NCBI RefSeq assembly: GCF_003065425.1
Contig: NZ_CP026949.1
Coordinates: 1,798,001 to 1,862,000 of the forward strand
Length of the DNA: 64,000 bases
Reading direction: 5' to 3'
Source: Mycetocola zhujimingii
GTDB taxonomy: Bacteria; Actinomycetota; Actinomycetes; Actinomycetales; Microbacteriaceae
Numbering within the stretch: position 1 is the stretch's first letter; each line of letters starts with the position of its first letter. This document shows, in pieces, positions 42,089 through 54,524 of this stretch. The notes under the pieces were generated by a model, which saw only the letters and a list, made by a program, of their open reading frames with translations, had not been told where the DNA came from and made no database searches. The position numbers were made by a program, and so were the translations under genes.

Positions 42089-42448
42089 CTACTTCTTCAG
42101 TGCTTTGATGACAAACGCAAGCGCTTTGCCGACGGCCCACACGAAGGGGATGCCGACGGCCATGAGCGAGACGACGTTCGGCTCGAAGCGCAGGCCGGTG
42201 CTCGTCTTGAGGTAGGCACCGATCGGAAGCGCGAATCCGCCGCCTCCGCCACCGGAGCCTGTTCCCTTGCCCGACACGGTCGACGACGCTGTGTCGCCCT
42301 CACCCTCGCCCTCACCGACTCCAAAGCCGTACCAGGCGAGCGCGACGGGAACGAGCTTCGCTCCGTCGACCTCAACCGGGTCACCGTAGACGGAGGTCAC
42401 TCCGATCGACTTGAACCTGTCTGCCATTTCCAACGCGAGATTTGTCAT
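42089..42448 (-). CDS. GerW-family (YtfJ-like) protein
   Basis: A 119-residue protein of the GerW/YtfJ family, first known from Bacillus spores. Typical features are VYGDPVEVDGAKLVPVA, the acidic GEGEGEGD stretch, the Gly run (GGGGGGFALPIGAYL) and a C-terminal hydrophobic segment. Actinobacterial homologues occur in non-sporulating species and their role is unknown. It ends 24 bases before the TPP riboswitch of the next operon. The family call is by motif resemblance. Confidence 0.8.
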   Translation of the reverse strand: MTNLALEMADRFKSIGVTSVYGDPVEVDGAKLVPVALAWYGFGVGEGEGEGDTASSTVSGKGTGSGGGGGGFALPIGAYLKTSTGLRFEPNVVSLMAVGIPFVWAVGKALAFVIKALKK

Positions 42449-42565
42449 GCCAACACGCTACCGGCCGCAGGAGAGACGCGCCAAGGGTTGCTTTCTGTGT
42501 GCGCGGGCGTCACGTGCCGGCGTCACGGTGCCCTGCATCACGGTGTCAGCGTCACGGCACCGGGG

Positions 42566-43819
42566 TCAGGGCGCGGGTGCCCGCGTCCCGCCCGCTGTGT
42601 CGTTTCCCTTCCTGCCCAGGAGGGACGCGCGCCGGACGGCCTGGCCACCAAACCTCGCGCGAAGCGAATCGATGGTTGTCTCCGCCTCTCGCCACTCCTC
42701 GTCCGGATCCCACAGCGCGGCGACGGCATCCTGTTCGTCGGTGAGCTGTTCCGCGCGAACCCCGATCAGGCGGATCGCCCTGCCGTCGATGCCGAGGACG
42801 GTGAGCAGCTCATTCGCGCCCTCGAAGAGACGCCGGCCGACGTTCGTGGGCTCGGAGAACGTGCGCGACCTGGTCACCGTCGTGAAGTCCTCGAACCGCA
42901 CCTTGATCGCGACGGTTCTGGCGGAAGCGCCGCTTTTCCTGAGCCGCACGGCCACCTGGTCGGCCAGCCGGAGCAACTCGAGCCGTACGCGTGCCGGGTC
43001 AGTGACATCGACGTCAAACGTGACCTCGTGCCCGATGCTCTTCTCCGACGTCGCTGTGACGATGCGGCGGGCGTCACGTCCGTGAGAGAGCTCGTGCAGC
43101 TTGACGCCGGTGGCCTCCCCGACGGCCCTGGTCAGGGTCGCGAGTGGTGTGTCGGCGACGTCGCCGACGGTCGAGAGGCCGAGCCGATGCAGGGACTCCT
43201 CCGTTTTTGCTCCGACTCCCCACAGCGCACGGATCGGGAGCGGATGCAGAAACGCGAGCGTCTCGGCCGGCGGAATCACGAGGAGTCCGTCCGGCTTGGC
43301 GCGTCCTGACGCGACCTTCGCCACAAACTTGGTCGCAGCGGCACCGACCGAGCAGGTCAGCCCGGTCTCGCGGTGCACCCGCTCACGAATGTGCTGACCG
43401 ACGACGGCGGGCGACCCGATCAACCGTCTCGCCCCCGAGACGTCGAGAAACGCCTCGTCGATACTCAGCGGCTCGACGAGCGGAGTCGCGTCCCGGAAGA
43501 TCGCCATGACCTGACGGGAGTACTCGGTGTACCGCTGATGGTGCGGTGGAAGGATCGTTGCCTGCGGGCACAACCGGATCGCCTTCGAGACCGGCATGGC
43601 AGCGGTCACACCGAATCGCCGTGCTTCATAGGTGGCGCTGGTGACAACACTCCGGCCCTCCGGGTTCCCGATGATCACCGGCTTGCCGCGGAGTTCGGGG
43701 TGGTCGAGCAGCTCCACCGACGCAAAGAATGCGTCCATGTCGATGTGCAGGATGCTGGCACCGGTATCGTCGACGTCACCTCGCGTGACCTGTCGTGCGC
43801 TGCCGTCCTGCCTGCTCAT
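42566..43819 (-). CDS. dinB: DNA polymerase IV (Y-family, translesion)
   Basis: A 417-residue DinB. Catalytic acids are in HIDMDAFFASVE (about 26-37) and LSIDEAFLDV (about 124-133). The steric-gate neighbourhood FFASVE, thumb HhH (ALWGVGAKTEESL) and little-finger domain (KSIGHEVTF, VRFEDFTTVTRSR) are in order. There is no obvious QLxLF-type beta-clamp peptide at the C-terminus, which ends in a polar tail. It bypasses damaged template bases. No LexA box is seen upstream. Confidence 0.95.
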   Translation of the reverse strand: MSRQDGSARQVTRGDVDDTGASILHIDMDAFFASVELLDHPELRGKPVIIGNPEGRSVVTSATYEARRFGVTAAMPVSKAIRLCPQATILPPHHQRYTEYSRQVMAIFRDATPLVEPLSIDEAFLDVSGARRLIGSPAVVGQHIRERVHRETGLTCSVGAAATKFVAKVASGRAKPDGLLVIPPAETLAFLHPLPIRALWGVGAKTEESLHRLGLSTVGDVADTPLATLTRAVGEATGVKLHELSHGRDARRIVTATSEKSIGHEVTFDVDVTDPARVRLELLRLADQVAVRLRKSGASARTVAIKVRFEDFTTVTRSRTFSEPTNVGRRLFEGANELLTVLGIDGRAIRLIGVRAEQLTDEQDAVAALWDPDEEWREAETTIDSLRARFGGQAVRRASLLGRKGNDTAGGTRAPAP

Positions 43820-43859
43820 GGGTTCTATTCTCCCAGCTTTGCGACGGCGCCACGCCGGG

Positions 43860-44453
43860 TCAGACCAGGGCGATCACGACCGGCTTCAGCCACTCCCGGA
43901 ACGCCTCGGGGTCGTCACGAAGCGACTCGGAAATGATCACTGTGTCGGGAGCAACAACCCAGGCCCCCGGCTCAGCGACGGGAATCACCTCGAGGTCGAG
44001 CCGAAAGGACGTGGTCTGCCTGCGGAGCTCGAATTGCCGCCTCTGCACGAGCTGGTACGCGTCCCCCAGCGGATGCTCCCTCGCCTTCACCGCCATCAGG
44101 TATTCAGCGTGACGCGACTCGACCCAGTCCGTGACGGTGTCGTAGCAGGCATACACGAGGTCCTGCAGTTCGAGCGCACGATCGAACACCTCGAAGTGCG
44201 GCGGGCGAACCTGGCTGATGAACGGCCGGGTCTCCCTGCGCACGATGCCGGCCCACCACCCGCGCCACTGCGCGGCAAGTGCGACCCTGTCGATATCGCG
44301 CAGGGGTACCCCGGCTGGCGGAGGGATGACACGAGGCACCTGCGCCTCGCACTCGTCCGAGAGACCGGCGAGGTCTCTCAGGGCAAGCGCGAGGAGCAGA
44401 TCCCTCGGGCAATCCTCTGTAATCTGCCAGCGAATCGAACCCTCGACCAGCAT
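43860..44453 (-). CDS. protein of unknown function
   Basis: A 197-residue soluble protein with no recognised family. It has an N-terminal helical region (DLLLALALRDLAGLSDECEA), a Pro-rich turn (VPRVIPPPAGVP), and a Trp-rich helix (AAQWRGWWAGIVRRETRP). A helical middle with YACYDTVTDWVESRHAEYL and a beta-type end (SFRLDLEVIPVAEPGAWVV) complete it. There is no signal or membrane segment. A small hairpin sits 12 bases before its ATG. It follows gatB by 49 bases on the same strand and may be read through from it. Confidence 0.65.
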   Translation of the reverse strand: MLVEGSIRWQITEDCPRDLLLALALRDLAGLSDECEAQVPRVIPPPAGVPLRDIDRVALAAQWRGWWAGIVRRETRPFISQVRPPHFEVFDRALELQDLVYACYDTVTDWVESRHAEYLMAVKAREHPLGDAYQLVQRRQFELRRQTTSFRLDLEVIPVAEPGAWVVAPDTVIISESLRDDPEAFREWLKPVVIALV

Positions 44454-44502
44454 GGGCCGATCGTACCTGAAGACTTTTCAGGTTTACAGGTAACGAACGC
44501 CC

Positions 44503-46017
44503 TTAGCCCTGTGCACGTTCGAGAACGAGTTCGCGCACCCTCGCAGCGTCGGCCTGGCCCTTCATCGCCTTCATCACGGCACCGATGACGGCGCCTGCCG
44601 CCTGAACCTTGCCATCGCGGATCTTCGCGAGCACATCCGGCTGCGATGCAAGGGCGTCGTCGATGGCCGCGATCAGGGCACCGTCGTCGGAGACGACAGC
44701 GAGTCCACGGGCGTCGACAACTTCCTGCGGCGATCCCTCGCCGGCGATAACGCCCTCGAGGACCTGACGTGCGAGCTTGTCAGTGAGAGTGCCGTCTTCG
44801 ACAAGAGCGGCCAGTGCGGCGACGTTCTCCGGCGAAACGAGGGCGGATGCTTCAGTCCCCTGCGCGTTGGCGATCCGGCTGATTTCTCCGGTCCACCACT
44901 TGCGCGCGGCCGCGGGCTTCGCGCCGGCAGCAACGGTGGCCGTGATCTCGACGAGAAGTCCGCCGTTGACGACGTCCTGGAACTCGAGGTCGGTGAAACC
45001 CCACTCGGCCTTGAGCCGACGACGACGTGCGGCCGGGGGTTCCGGCAACGCGGCGCGCAGTTCCTCGATGAGCTCGAGGCTCGGCTCGACCGGGAGGAGG
45101 TCGGGCTCAGGGAAGTACCTGTAGTCGTCAGCGTCGCTCTTCGGGCGGCCGGCGCTCGTACGGCCGGTGTCCTCGTGCCAGTGACGGGTCTCCTGAATGA
45201 TGGTCCCGCCGTCGGCGAGCACCTGGGCCTGGCGCTGGATCTCGTAACGGATGGCGCGCTCAACTGAGCGCAGCGAGTTGACGTTCTTCGTCTCGGTGCG
45301 CGTTCCGAGCGGAGCGGGCGGCTCGCCCTCGGGTGTGCGAGGACGCAGCGAGATGTTGGCGTCGCAACGCAGGTTCCCGCGCTCCATCTTTGCGTCGGAG
45401 ATCCCCAGGCTCGTGACGATGTCGCGGATCGTCGCGACGTACGCCTTGGCCAGCTCGGGGGCATCCGCTTCGGCACCGTAGATGATGTCTGTGACGATCT
45501 CGACGAGCGGGACACCGGCACGGTTGTAGTCGACGAGCGAGTATTCGGCGCCCTGGATGCGGCCGGTCGACCCGCCGACGTGGGTCAGCTTGCCGGCGTC
45601 TTCTTCCATGTGCGCGCGTTCGATCGACACGGTGACGAGGCGGCCGTTCGGCAGTTCGACGTCGACAGATCCGTCGAAGGCGATCGGCTCGTCGTACTGC
45701 GAGATCTGGTAGTTCTTGGCCAGGTCGGGGTAGAAGTAGTTCTTCCGCGCGAACCGCGACGACGGCGCGATCGAGCAGCCGAGCGCGAGGCCGAGGCTGA
45801 TCGCGTAGCGGACCGCCTGTCCGTTGACGACGGGAAGCGAGCCGGGAAGGCCCAGGCACACCGGCGAGACGTTCGTGTTCGGTAGCGAGCCGAACTCGTT
45901 CGGCGCTGACGAGAACATCTTCGTCTTGGTGTTGAGTTCGACGTGGACCTCGAAGCCGAGCACCGGCTCGAACAGCTCAAGCGCCTTCTCGTAGTCCATC
46001 AGGGCGTCTTTCGCCAT
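44503..46017 (-). CDS. gatB: Asp/Glu-tRNA amidotransferase subunit B
   Basis: A 504-residue GatB, the kinase and tRNA-binding subunit of the GatCAB amidotransferase that converts Glu-tRNA(Gln) and Asp-tRNA(Asn). The start region [20 protein letters not shown] and motifs [20 protein letters not shown] and RTGDCH-type core ([16 protein letters not shown]) are diagnostic. The C-terminal Yqey-like tail domain binds tRNA (about 360-500). Its ATG overlaps the gatA stop (TAATG), with GGAGGAAAA upstream. Confidence 0.97.
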   Translation of the reverse strand: MAKDALMDYEKALELFEPVLGFEVHVELNTKTKMFSSAPNEFGSLPNTNVSPVCLGLPGSLPVVNGQAVRYAISLGLALGCSIAPSSRFARKNYFYPDLAKNYQISQYDEPIAFDGSVDVELPNGRLVTVSIERAHMEEDAGKLTHVGGSTGRIQGAEYSLVDYNRAGVPLVEIVTDIIYGAEADAPELAKAYVATIRDIVTSLGISDAKMERGNLRCDANISLRPRTPEGEPPAPLGTRTETKNVNSLRSVERAIRYEIQRQAQVLADGGTIIQETRHWHEDTGRTSAGRPKSDADDYRYFPEPDLLPVEPSLELIEELRAALPEPPAARRRRLKAEWGFTDLEFQDVVNGGLLVEITATVAAGAKPAAARKWWTGEISRIANAQGTEASALVSPENVAALAALVEDGTLTDKLARQVLEGVIAGEGSPQEVVDARGLAVVSDDGALIAAIDDALASQPDVLAKIRDGKVQAAGAVIGAVMKAMKGQADAARVRELVLERAQG

Positions 46018-47528
46018 TATTTTCCTCCCAGTGCCGGAGCCTGTGAGATCAGAGTGTGACCCCACTGCTGCTCGAGCAAAGCTTCGATTGCCGCACCAAC
46101 GCGGTAGAGACGGGCGTCTTCACGCTGCGGCGCCATGACCTGGATGCCGACCGGCAGGCCGTCTTCCGGCGCGAGGCCGATCGGAACGCTGATGCCGGGG
46201 ATACCGGCCAGGTTTGCCGGGATGGTGGTGATGTCGTTGAGGTACATCGCCATCGGGTCCGCAAGCTTCTCGCCGAACTTGAACGCCGTTGTCGGCGCAC
46301 TCGGGGTGACGAGAACATCCACCTGCTCGAACGCGGCGTTGAAGTCGCGCTGGATGAGGGTTCGGACCTTCTGCGCGCTGCCGTAGTAGGCGTCGTAGTA
46401 CCCGGCGCTCAGTGCGTAGGTGCCGAGGATGATGCGGCGCTTGACCTCTGGGCCGAATCCGGCCTCGCGGGTGGCCGCCATGACCTGCTCGACGGTTCCG
46501 CCGCCCTCCGGCTGAACGCGCATGCCGAACCGGACGGAGTCGAACTTGGCGAGGTTGCTCGACGCCTCAGCAGGGAGGATGAGGTAATACGCGGCAACGG
46601 CGTACTCGAAGTGCGGTGCACTCACCTCGACGACCTCGGCGCCCTGCTTCGTGAGCAGTGCAACGGTTTCCTCGAAGCGGCTCTGGACTCCGGCCTGGAA
46701 GCCGTCGCCGGAGAGTTCCTTGACGACACCGACCTTGAGGCCGGCGAGGCCCTCGCCGCGAGCGCCCGACCTGGCGGCATCCGCCATCGACGGCCAGGCG
46801 TCCGCGAGGGACGTCGAGTCCTTGGGGTCGTGCTTCGCGATGACGTCGTGCAGGAGGCCGGCGTCGAGCACGGTGCGGGTAACGGGGCCGACCTGGTCGA
46901 GCGATGATGCGAGGGCAATGGCGCCGTACCGGCTGACTGCTCCGTACGTCGGCTTGACGCCGACGGTGCCCGTGACATGCGCGGGCTGACGGATGGAACC
47001 ACCGGTGTCGCTGCCGAGCGCGAGCGGAGCCTCGAAGGCGGCGACAGCGGCAGCAGAGCCACCGCCGGATCCGCCCGGAATGCGGTCGAGGTCCCAGGGG
47101 TTGCGGGTGGGCCCGTATGCGGAGTGCTCGGTCGACGAGCCCATGGCGAACTCGTCCATGTTGGTCTTGCCGATGGGGATCAGGCCAGCCTCGCGCGAGA
47201 GCCGGACGACCGTCGCGTCGAACGGCGACATGTAGCCCTCGAGGATCTTGCTGCCCGAGGTCGACGGCATGTCGGTGGTGACGAGCACGTCCTTGACGGC
47301 GAGCGGAACACCAGCGAGAGGGCCGAGCTTCTCGCCGGCCGCGCGGCGTTCGTCGATGCGCCTGGCTGTGGCCAGCGCGGTGTCGCTCACAGCGAGGAAC
47401 GCGTGCACGTCGGTGTCGACGGCCTCGATGCGATCGAGGTGCGCCTGGGTGGCGTCAACAGCGCTGATCTCGCCGCTCTGCAGGTTCTCAGACAGGTCGG
47501 CAGCTGTCATCCGGATGATGTCGTTCAT
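46017..47528 (-). CDS. gatA: Asp/Glu-tRNA amidotransferase subunit A
   Basis: A 503-residue amidase-signature enzyme that releases ammonia from glutamine for transamidation. The triad Lys79, cis-Ser154 and Ser178 falls at the positions known from Staphylococcus aureus GatA, in [18 protein letters not shown] and [11 protein letters not shown]. It overlaps gatC and gatB by one base on each side (TAATG), so the three subunits are made by coupled translation in the order C, A, B. Confidence 0.98.
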   Translation of the reverse strand: MNDIIRMTAADLSENLQSGEISAVDATQAHLDRIEAVDTDVHAFLAVSDTALATARRIDERRAAGEKLGPLAGVPLAVKDVLVTTDMPSTSGSKILEGYMSPFDATVVRLSREAGLIPIGKTNMDEFAMGSSTEHSAYGPTRNPWDLDRIPGGSGGGSAAAVAAFEAPLALGSDTGGSIRQPAHVTGTVGVKPTYGAVSRYGAIALASSLDQVGPVTRTVLDAGLLHDVIAKHDPKDSTSLADAWPSMADAARSGARGEGLAGLKVGVVKELSGDGFQAGVQSRFEETVALLTKQGAEVVEVSAPHFEYAVAAYYLILPAEASSNLAKFDSVRFGMRVQPEGGGTVEQVMAATREAGFGPEVKRRIILGTYALSAGYYDAYYGSAQKVRTLIQRDFNAAFEQVDVLVTPSAPTTAFKFGEKLADPMAMYLNDITTIPANLAGIPGISVPIGLAPEDGLPVGIQVMAPQREDARLYRVGAAIEALLEQQWGHTLISQAPALGGK

Positions 47529-47827
47529 TACTGCTCCTCCCCGAGGATCGCTGAGACCTTGAACCGGTTGTCTGCCTGCTCCGGCGCGTTCTGGAGGGCC
47601 TGTTCGATGGTGAGCGTGTCACCGACAACGTCGTCGCGGAAGACGTTGGAGAGCGGGACAGGGTGGCTCGTCGCGGGAACGTCGTCAGTGGCGACTTTCT
47701 GCACCTTTGCGATGCTGTCGACGATCTGGTCGAGCTCGGTCGTGAGACTCGAGATCTCTTCGGGAGTGAGGGCAATTCGGGCGAGGTTCGCCAGATGCGC
47801 CACCTGCTCCTCAGAAATTTCAGACAT
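47528..47827 (-). CDS. gatC: Asp/Glu-tRNA amidotransferase subunit C
   Basis: A 99-residue GatC that wraps around GatA and stabilises the complex. It shows the family pattern [16 protein letters not shown] near the N-terminus and LRDDVV-type C-terminal motif ([33 protein letters not shown]). It is the first gene of the gatCAB operon and divergent from fadD with 98 bases between starts. Confidence 0.96.
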   Translation of the reverse strand: MSEISEEQVAHLANLARIALTPEEISSLTTELDQIVDSIAKVQKVATDDVPATSHPVPLSNVFRDDVVGDTLTIEQALQNAPEQADNRFKVSAILGEEQ

Positions 47828-47925
47828 GGGTCTCCGTCAAATAAGTGCTGGGGTGTCCCTCCATTGTATTGGGAGCGTGCGCTGCGGCTCGTCGCCCGCG
47901 AGTGCGCGCGATTAGAATATGCCGA

Positions 47926-49641
47926 GTGACCGATACCACCGAACGTCCCTGGCTTGCCAACTACGCACCGGACGTCCCCGTCGACATCCCGGTTCAGGAT
48001 GGAAGCCTCGGCGACCTGGTCCGCCTCTCCGCCGAAAAGCACCCGTCGCTCGTCGCCCTCGAGTTCTTCGGCGCAACGACGACCTACCGCGAACTCCTGC
48101 AGACCATCGAGCGTGTCGCAGAGGCGCTCCGCGGTCTCGGCGTGAAGAAGGGCGACCCCGTCGCCATCGTGCTGCCGAACTGCCCGGAACACATCGTGGC
48201 GTTCTACGCGATCCTCCGCCTCGGCGCGATCGTCGTCGAGCACAATCCGCTCTACACTCCACGGGAGCTGAGGCACCAGTTCGAGGATCACGGTGCGAAG
48301 GTCGCCATCGTGTGGAACAAGGTCGTCGCAACGGTTCAGGACTTCCCCGCCGACATCGCCGTCGAGTCTCTTATCGACGTCGACATCACCCGGAGCATGC
48401 CATTCGGAATGCGCGTTGCGCTGACCCTGCCGATCGCGAAGGCCCGTGCGTCACGAGACGCTCTCACCGCGAAGACGAGCGGCACCATCAGCTGGTCAAG
48501 CCTGCTGTCCTCCCGTCCGATCGATTCTGACCACCCGCGCCCGGAGTCCGGCGACGTCGCGATCATCCAGTACACCTCGGGAACGACGGGCCTCCCGAAG
48601 GGCGCGGTGCTCAGCCACGCAAACCTCCTCGCGAACGCCGCGCAGTCACGCGCCTGGACACCGACGATCACCCACGCCGGCTGCACCGTCTACGCCGTGC
48701 TCCCGATGTTCCACGCGTACGGGCTGACGCTGTGCCTGACCTTCGCGATGAGCATGGGCGCTCGGCTCGTGCTGTTCCCGAAGTTCGATCCCGACCTCGT
48801 CCTCAAGGCGGCGAAGAAGCATCCGCCGACCTTCCTGCCAGCGGTCCCGCCGATCGCCGACCGCCTGCTCGCGCGGGCGAAGGAGACGAACACCTCCCTT
48901 CAGGGCCTCGAGATCGGCATTACGGGTGCGATGGCGCTCCCCCACGACCTCGTCGTCCCGTTCGAGGCCGCCACGGGCGGGTTCCTCATCGAGGGTTATG
49001 GGCTCAGCGAATGCTCCCCCGTCCTGATGGCCAACCCCGTGTCGGACGGGCGCAAGGCCGGAACCGTCGGTCTCCCCCTGCCGAGCACCGAAATCAGGAT
49101 CGTCGACCCCGAGAACCCGACCGTCGACGTCGAGCCGGGGATGCCCGGCGAGCTCATCGTTCGCGGACCACAGGTGTTCTCCGGTTACTACCGCAAGCCA
49201 GAGGAGACGAGTGCCGTCTTCGTCGGCAACTGGTTCCGCACGGGAGACATCGTCTCGATGGACACCGACGGTTTCGTCACCGTTGTCGACAGGATCAAGG
49301 AACTCATCATCACCGGCGGCTTCAACGTCGCGCCGACCGAGGTGGAGAACACCCTGCGCCTGCACCCATCGATCGCCGACGTGGCTGTTGTCGGTATGCC
49401 GAGCGCGCACTCGGGCGAGGACGTCGTCGCCGCCATCGTGCTCAAGGACGGCGTAAAGCCCGACCGCGAGTCGATCCGCCAGTTCGCCAGGGACAACCTC
49501 ACGCCGTACAAGGTCCCGCGGCGCATCATGTTCATCGACGAACTGCCCACCTCGCTCATCGGCAAGGTCCTGCGCAAACAGGTCAGGGAGCACCTGCTCG
49601 AGAAGGAATCAGGCAAGACGGGGTCCTTCCCGACGGTGTAG
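47926..49641 (+). CDS. long-chain acyl-CoA ligase (AMP-forming), FadD-like
   Basis: A 571-residue ANL-superfamily enzyme activating fatty acids to acyl-CoA through an acyl-AMP. It has the P-loop TSGTTGLPKGAVLSH (about 220), IEGYGLSECSP (about 360), the RTGD motif in FRTGDIVSM, and the linker DRIKELIITGGFNVAP. The catalytic Lys is likely in LIGKVLRKQ at the C-terminus. The start is GTG (47926); an upstream in-frame extension overlaps the gatC promoter. Chain-length preference is not inferable. Confidence 0.93.
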   Translation: MTDTTERPWLANYAPDVPVDIPVQDGSLGDLVRLSAEKHPSLVALEFFGATTTYRELLQTIERVAEALRGLGVKKGDPVAIVLPNCPEHIVAFYAILRLGAIVVEHNPLYTPRELRHQFEDHGAKVAIVWNKVVATVQDFPADIAVESLIDVDITRSMPFGMRVALTLPIAKARASRDALTAKTSGTISWSSLLSSRPIDSDHPRPESGDVAIIQYTSGTTGLPKGAVLSHANLLANAAQSRAWTPTITHAGCTVYAVLPMFHAYGLTLCLTFAMSMGARLVLFPKFDPDLVLKAAKKHPPTFLPAVPPIADRLLARAKETNTSLQGLEIGITGAMALPHDLVVPFEAATGGFLIEGYGLSECSPVLMANPVSDGRKAGTVGLPLPSTEIRIVDPENPTVDVEPGMPGELIVRGPQVFSGYYRKPEETSAVFVGNWFRTGDIVSMDTDGFVTVVDRIKELIITGGFNVAPTEVENTLRLHPSIADVAVVGMPSAHSGEDVVAAIVLKDGVKPDRESIRQFARDNLTPYKVPRRIMFIDELPTSLIGKVLRKQVREHLLEKESGKTGSFPTV

Positions 49642-49665
49642 TCAGCGCCCGGGCGCCGGGACCGT

Positions 49666-51960
<2,295 letters not shown>

Positions 51961-52037
51961 CTAGGGACAGCCACAGACACCGGCGGAGGGGTTGCGCGCT
52001 CCGTCGCCGCTCAGCCCGCACATCGGTGCGCGAGAGT

Positions 52038-53162
52038 TCAGGCGTCGGCGGGAACCGCGCTGACCGTGCGGTCGATGGTGCACTGCCCGAGCACGCGGGT
52101 ACCGACATAGACGACGGCAGTTTGTCCTGGCGCCACACCGTCGAGCGGGGTGTGCGGGCGGATCATCAGCTCGGGCTCGCCGGTCTCTGCGTGCGGCTGC
52201 ACAACCGCGACGGCCGGTACCGGGTCGGCGTGGGCGCGGATCTGCACGTCGCACTCGAATGCCAGGTCGGGGTGTTCGGGAGCGCGTCCGGCCCAGGTGA
52301 ACCGCGAGCCCGCGATCTCACCGATGGCCAGTGCTTCCTTGGGTCCGACGACAACCTCGTTGGTCTTCGGCCGAACCTCGAGCACGAAGCGGGGACGACC
52401 ACCCGGGTCCGGCACGCCGAGGTTGAGTCCGCGACGCTGGCCGACGGTGAACGCCTGGGCACCCTCGTGCGAGCCGACGACTGCTCCGTTCCGATCCAGG
52501 ATCGCGCCCTTCTCGGCACCGACGCGATCGGCGAGCCAGCCGCGGGTGTCTCCGTCGGGGATGAAGCAGATGTCGTGGCTGTCCGGCTTGTTCGCGACGC
52601 TGAATCCCCGCGCGGCAGCTTCGGCACGAACCTCCGCCTTGGACGGCGTAGCGCCGAGGGGGAACATCGAGTGCGCGATCTGCTCGGCGGTGAGCACACC
52701 AAGCACGTAGCTCTGGTCCTTCGCCCACGCGCTCGCGCGGTGAAGTTCAGGGTTGCCGTCGGCATCCGCCACGATCGTGGCGTAGTGCCCCGTGCAGACC
52801 GCGTCGAAGCCCAGGTCGAGAGCTTTCTCGAGCAGGGCGGCGAACTTGATCTTCTCGTTGCATCGCATGCACGGGTTCGGGGTACGGCCTGCGGTGTACT
52901 CCGCGATGAAATCGTCGACGACATCGAGCTTGAACCGCTCGGAGAAATCCCACACGTAGTACGGGATTCCGATGATGTTCGCGGCCCGCTGTGCGTCCAT
53001 CGAGTCCTCGATGGTGCAGCACCCTCGGCTCCCCGTGCGCAGCGTTCCGGGCATCCGGCTCAGCGCCAGGTGCACGCCGACGACCTCGTGGCCCGCTTCG
53101 ACCGCACGCGCTGCGGCGACCGCGGAGTCCACCCCGCCTGACATAGCTGCTAAAACCTTCAC
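52038..53162 (-). CDS. mnmA: tRNA 2-thiouridine synthase MnmA
   Basis: A 374-residue PP-loop enzyme that puts sulfur on U34 of Lys, Glu and Gln tRNAs. The PP-loop is [11 protein letters not shown] at the start. The catalytic cysteine pair is Cys in [13 protein letters not shown] (about residue 100) and in DICFIPDGD (about 197). The C-terminal beta-barrel ends [19 protein letters not shown] cysteine desulfurase lies 81 bases upstream on the same strand, giving an obvious sulfur donor. Confidence 0.96.
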   Translation of the reverse strand: MKVLAAMSGGVDSAVAAARAVEAGHEVVGVHLALSRMPGTLRTGSRGCCTIEDSMDAQRAANIIGIPYYVWDFSERFKLDVVDDFIAEYTAGRTPNPCMRCNEKIKFAALLEKALDLGFDAVCTGHYATIVADADGNPELHRASAWAKDQSYVLGVLTAEQIAHSMFPLGATPSKAEVRAEAAARGFSVANKPDSHDICFIPDGDTRGWLADRVGAEKGAILDRNGAVVGSHEGAQAFTVGQRRGLNLGVPDPGGRPRFVLEVRPKTNEVVVGPKEALAIGEIAGSRFTWAGRAPEHPDLAFECDVQIRAHADPVPAVAVVQPHAETGEPELMIRPHTPLDGVAPGQTAVVYVGTRVLGQCTIDRTVSAVPADA

Positions 53163-53243
53163 CGGAACAGTCTACGCGCCCTCGTCTGGATACGGCCTTC
53201 GGGCTGCCAGACGCGGCGCCCTGCGGAAGGCGGCGAGGCGGCC

Positions 53244-54464
53244 CTACGCGCCGAGCACGGTCTTACGGTCGGACAGTCCCGCGCGCGCGGCCTGGGCGTA
53301 TGCCGCAGGGACGGCGGCGAGGAGGGCATCGATGTCTGATTCCGTCGTCGAGTGCCCGAGCGTAACGCGGAGTGCACCCCGAGCCTCGAGTTCGTCGCGA
53401 CCCATCGCCCTCAGCACGTGTGACGGCTCGGGGATGCCGGCCTGGCAGGCTGATCCGGTCGAGACCGACACCCCCGCCATGTCGAGCAGAAAGAGCAGCG
53501 AGTCGCCCTCGCACCCAGGGAAGGCGAAGTGCGCGTTGCCCGGCAGCCGTCCTGCCCCTGTCGGCCCGTTGAGCTTCGCCGACGGGACAGCGTTGAGGAT
53601 GCCGGCGATCAGCCGGTCCCGCAGAGCGGTGAGACGGTCGGCTTCGCTGGCGAGTCGTTCGCCTGCCGCGCGCGCCGCAACGGCGAACGACACAGCCCCT
53701 GCGACGTCCTGGGTCCCGGAACGGACCTGGCGCTGCTGGCCTCCGCCGTGCAGCAGCGGTTCGACGTGCGCCGACCGCGAAACGACGAGGGCGCCGATGC
53801 CCACGGGTCCGCCGATCTTGTGCGCAGAGACGCTGAGCGCAACGAGTCCGGTGTCGCCCGTGCTGCCTGACGCGCGCCGAACCGCTCCGAAGTCAACGGG
53901 AAGGTATCCGTATGCCGCGACGGCGTCGACGTGCATCGGCACTCCGGATGCCGCGGCGAGCGCCGCGATATCGGTGACGGGCTGAATGGTCCCCACCTCG
54001 TTGTTCGCCCAGAGCAGGGTGAGGAGAGCGACCCGGTCACCGTATTCGGTGAGCGCACGCTCGACGACGGCGGGTGAGAGCCAGCCGTTGTCGTCGAGCG
54101 GAAGCCACTCGATCGACGCGCCCTCGTGTGCCTGGAGCCACTCCAGTGTGTCGATGGTGGCGTGGTGCTCCCCGCCGGGGGCGAGAATGACCGGGCGTTG
54201 TGCGTCGGCGTTGCGCTTCCAGTAAATGCCCTTGAGCGCGAGGTTGATGGACTCCGTCCCACCCGAGGTCAGCACGACCTCGATGGGGTCACAACCCAGG
54301 GATCGCGCAATGACCTCCCTGGCTTCCTCGAGCATCTGTTTCGCGGACTGTCCCTGCGAGTGAATGGAGGCAGGGTTACCGACCTGGCGCATGGCATCGG
54401 TGTATGCGTCGATGGCCTCGGGGAGCATCGGCGTGGTCGCCGCGTGGTCGAGGTAGACAACCAT
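53244..54464 (-). CDS. cysteine desulfurase (NifS/IscS family)
   Basis: A 406-residue class V aminotransferase-fold enzyme. The PLP Lys is in SVSAHKIGGPVG (about residue 205), the His stack is in GGEHHATID, and the persulfide Cys is in SVSTGSACQAGIPEPSHVL (about 335), in an IscS/NifS-type loop. It removes sulfur from cysteine as a persulfide. ATG 54464 has AGGAGGGAG upstream. Being directly before mnmA, it most likely supplies tRNA thiolation, perhaps also Fe-S assembly; no iscU is next to it. Confidence 0.94.
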   Translation of the reverse strand: MVVYLDHAATTPMLPEAIDAYTDAMRQVGNPASIHSQGQSAKQMLEEAREVIARSLGCDPIEVVLTSGGTESINLALKGIYWKRNADAQRPVILAPGGEHHATIDTLEWLQAHEGASIEWLPLDDNGWLSPAVVERALTEYGDRVALLTLLWANNEVGTIQPVTDIAALAAASGVPMHVDAVAAYGYLPVDFGAVRRASGSTGDTGLVALSVSAHKIGGPVGIGALVVSRSAHVEPLLHGGGQQRQVRSGTQDVAGAVSFAVAARAAGERLASEADRLTALRDRLIAGILNAVPSAKLNGPTGAGRLPGNAHFAFPGCEGDSLLFLLDMAGVSVSTGSACQAGIPEPSHVLRAMGRDELEARGALRVTLGHSTTESDIDALLAAVPAAYAQAARAGLSDRKTVLGA

Positions 54465-54524
54465 GGGTTCTCCCTCCTGGTGACGATTCACGTACGAAAC
54501 CCGTACCCAACTACTCTAGGTCGC

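Noticed and set aside
42500-42560. GCGTCACG short repeats between the GerW-like gene and dinB
   Set aside because: Three near copies of 8 bases at irregular spacing in GC-rich DNA; not convincing as an element.
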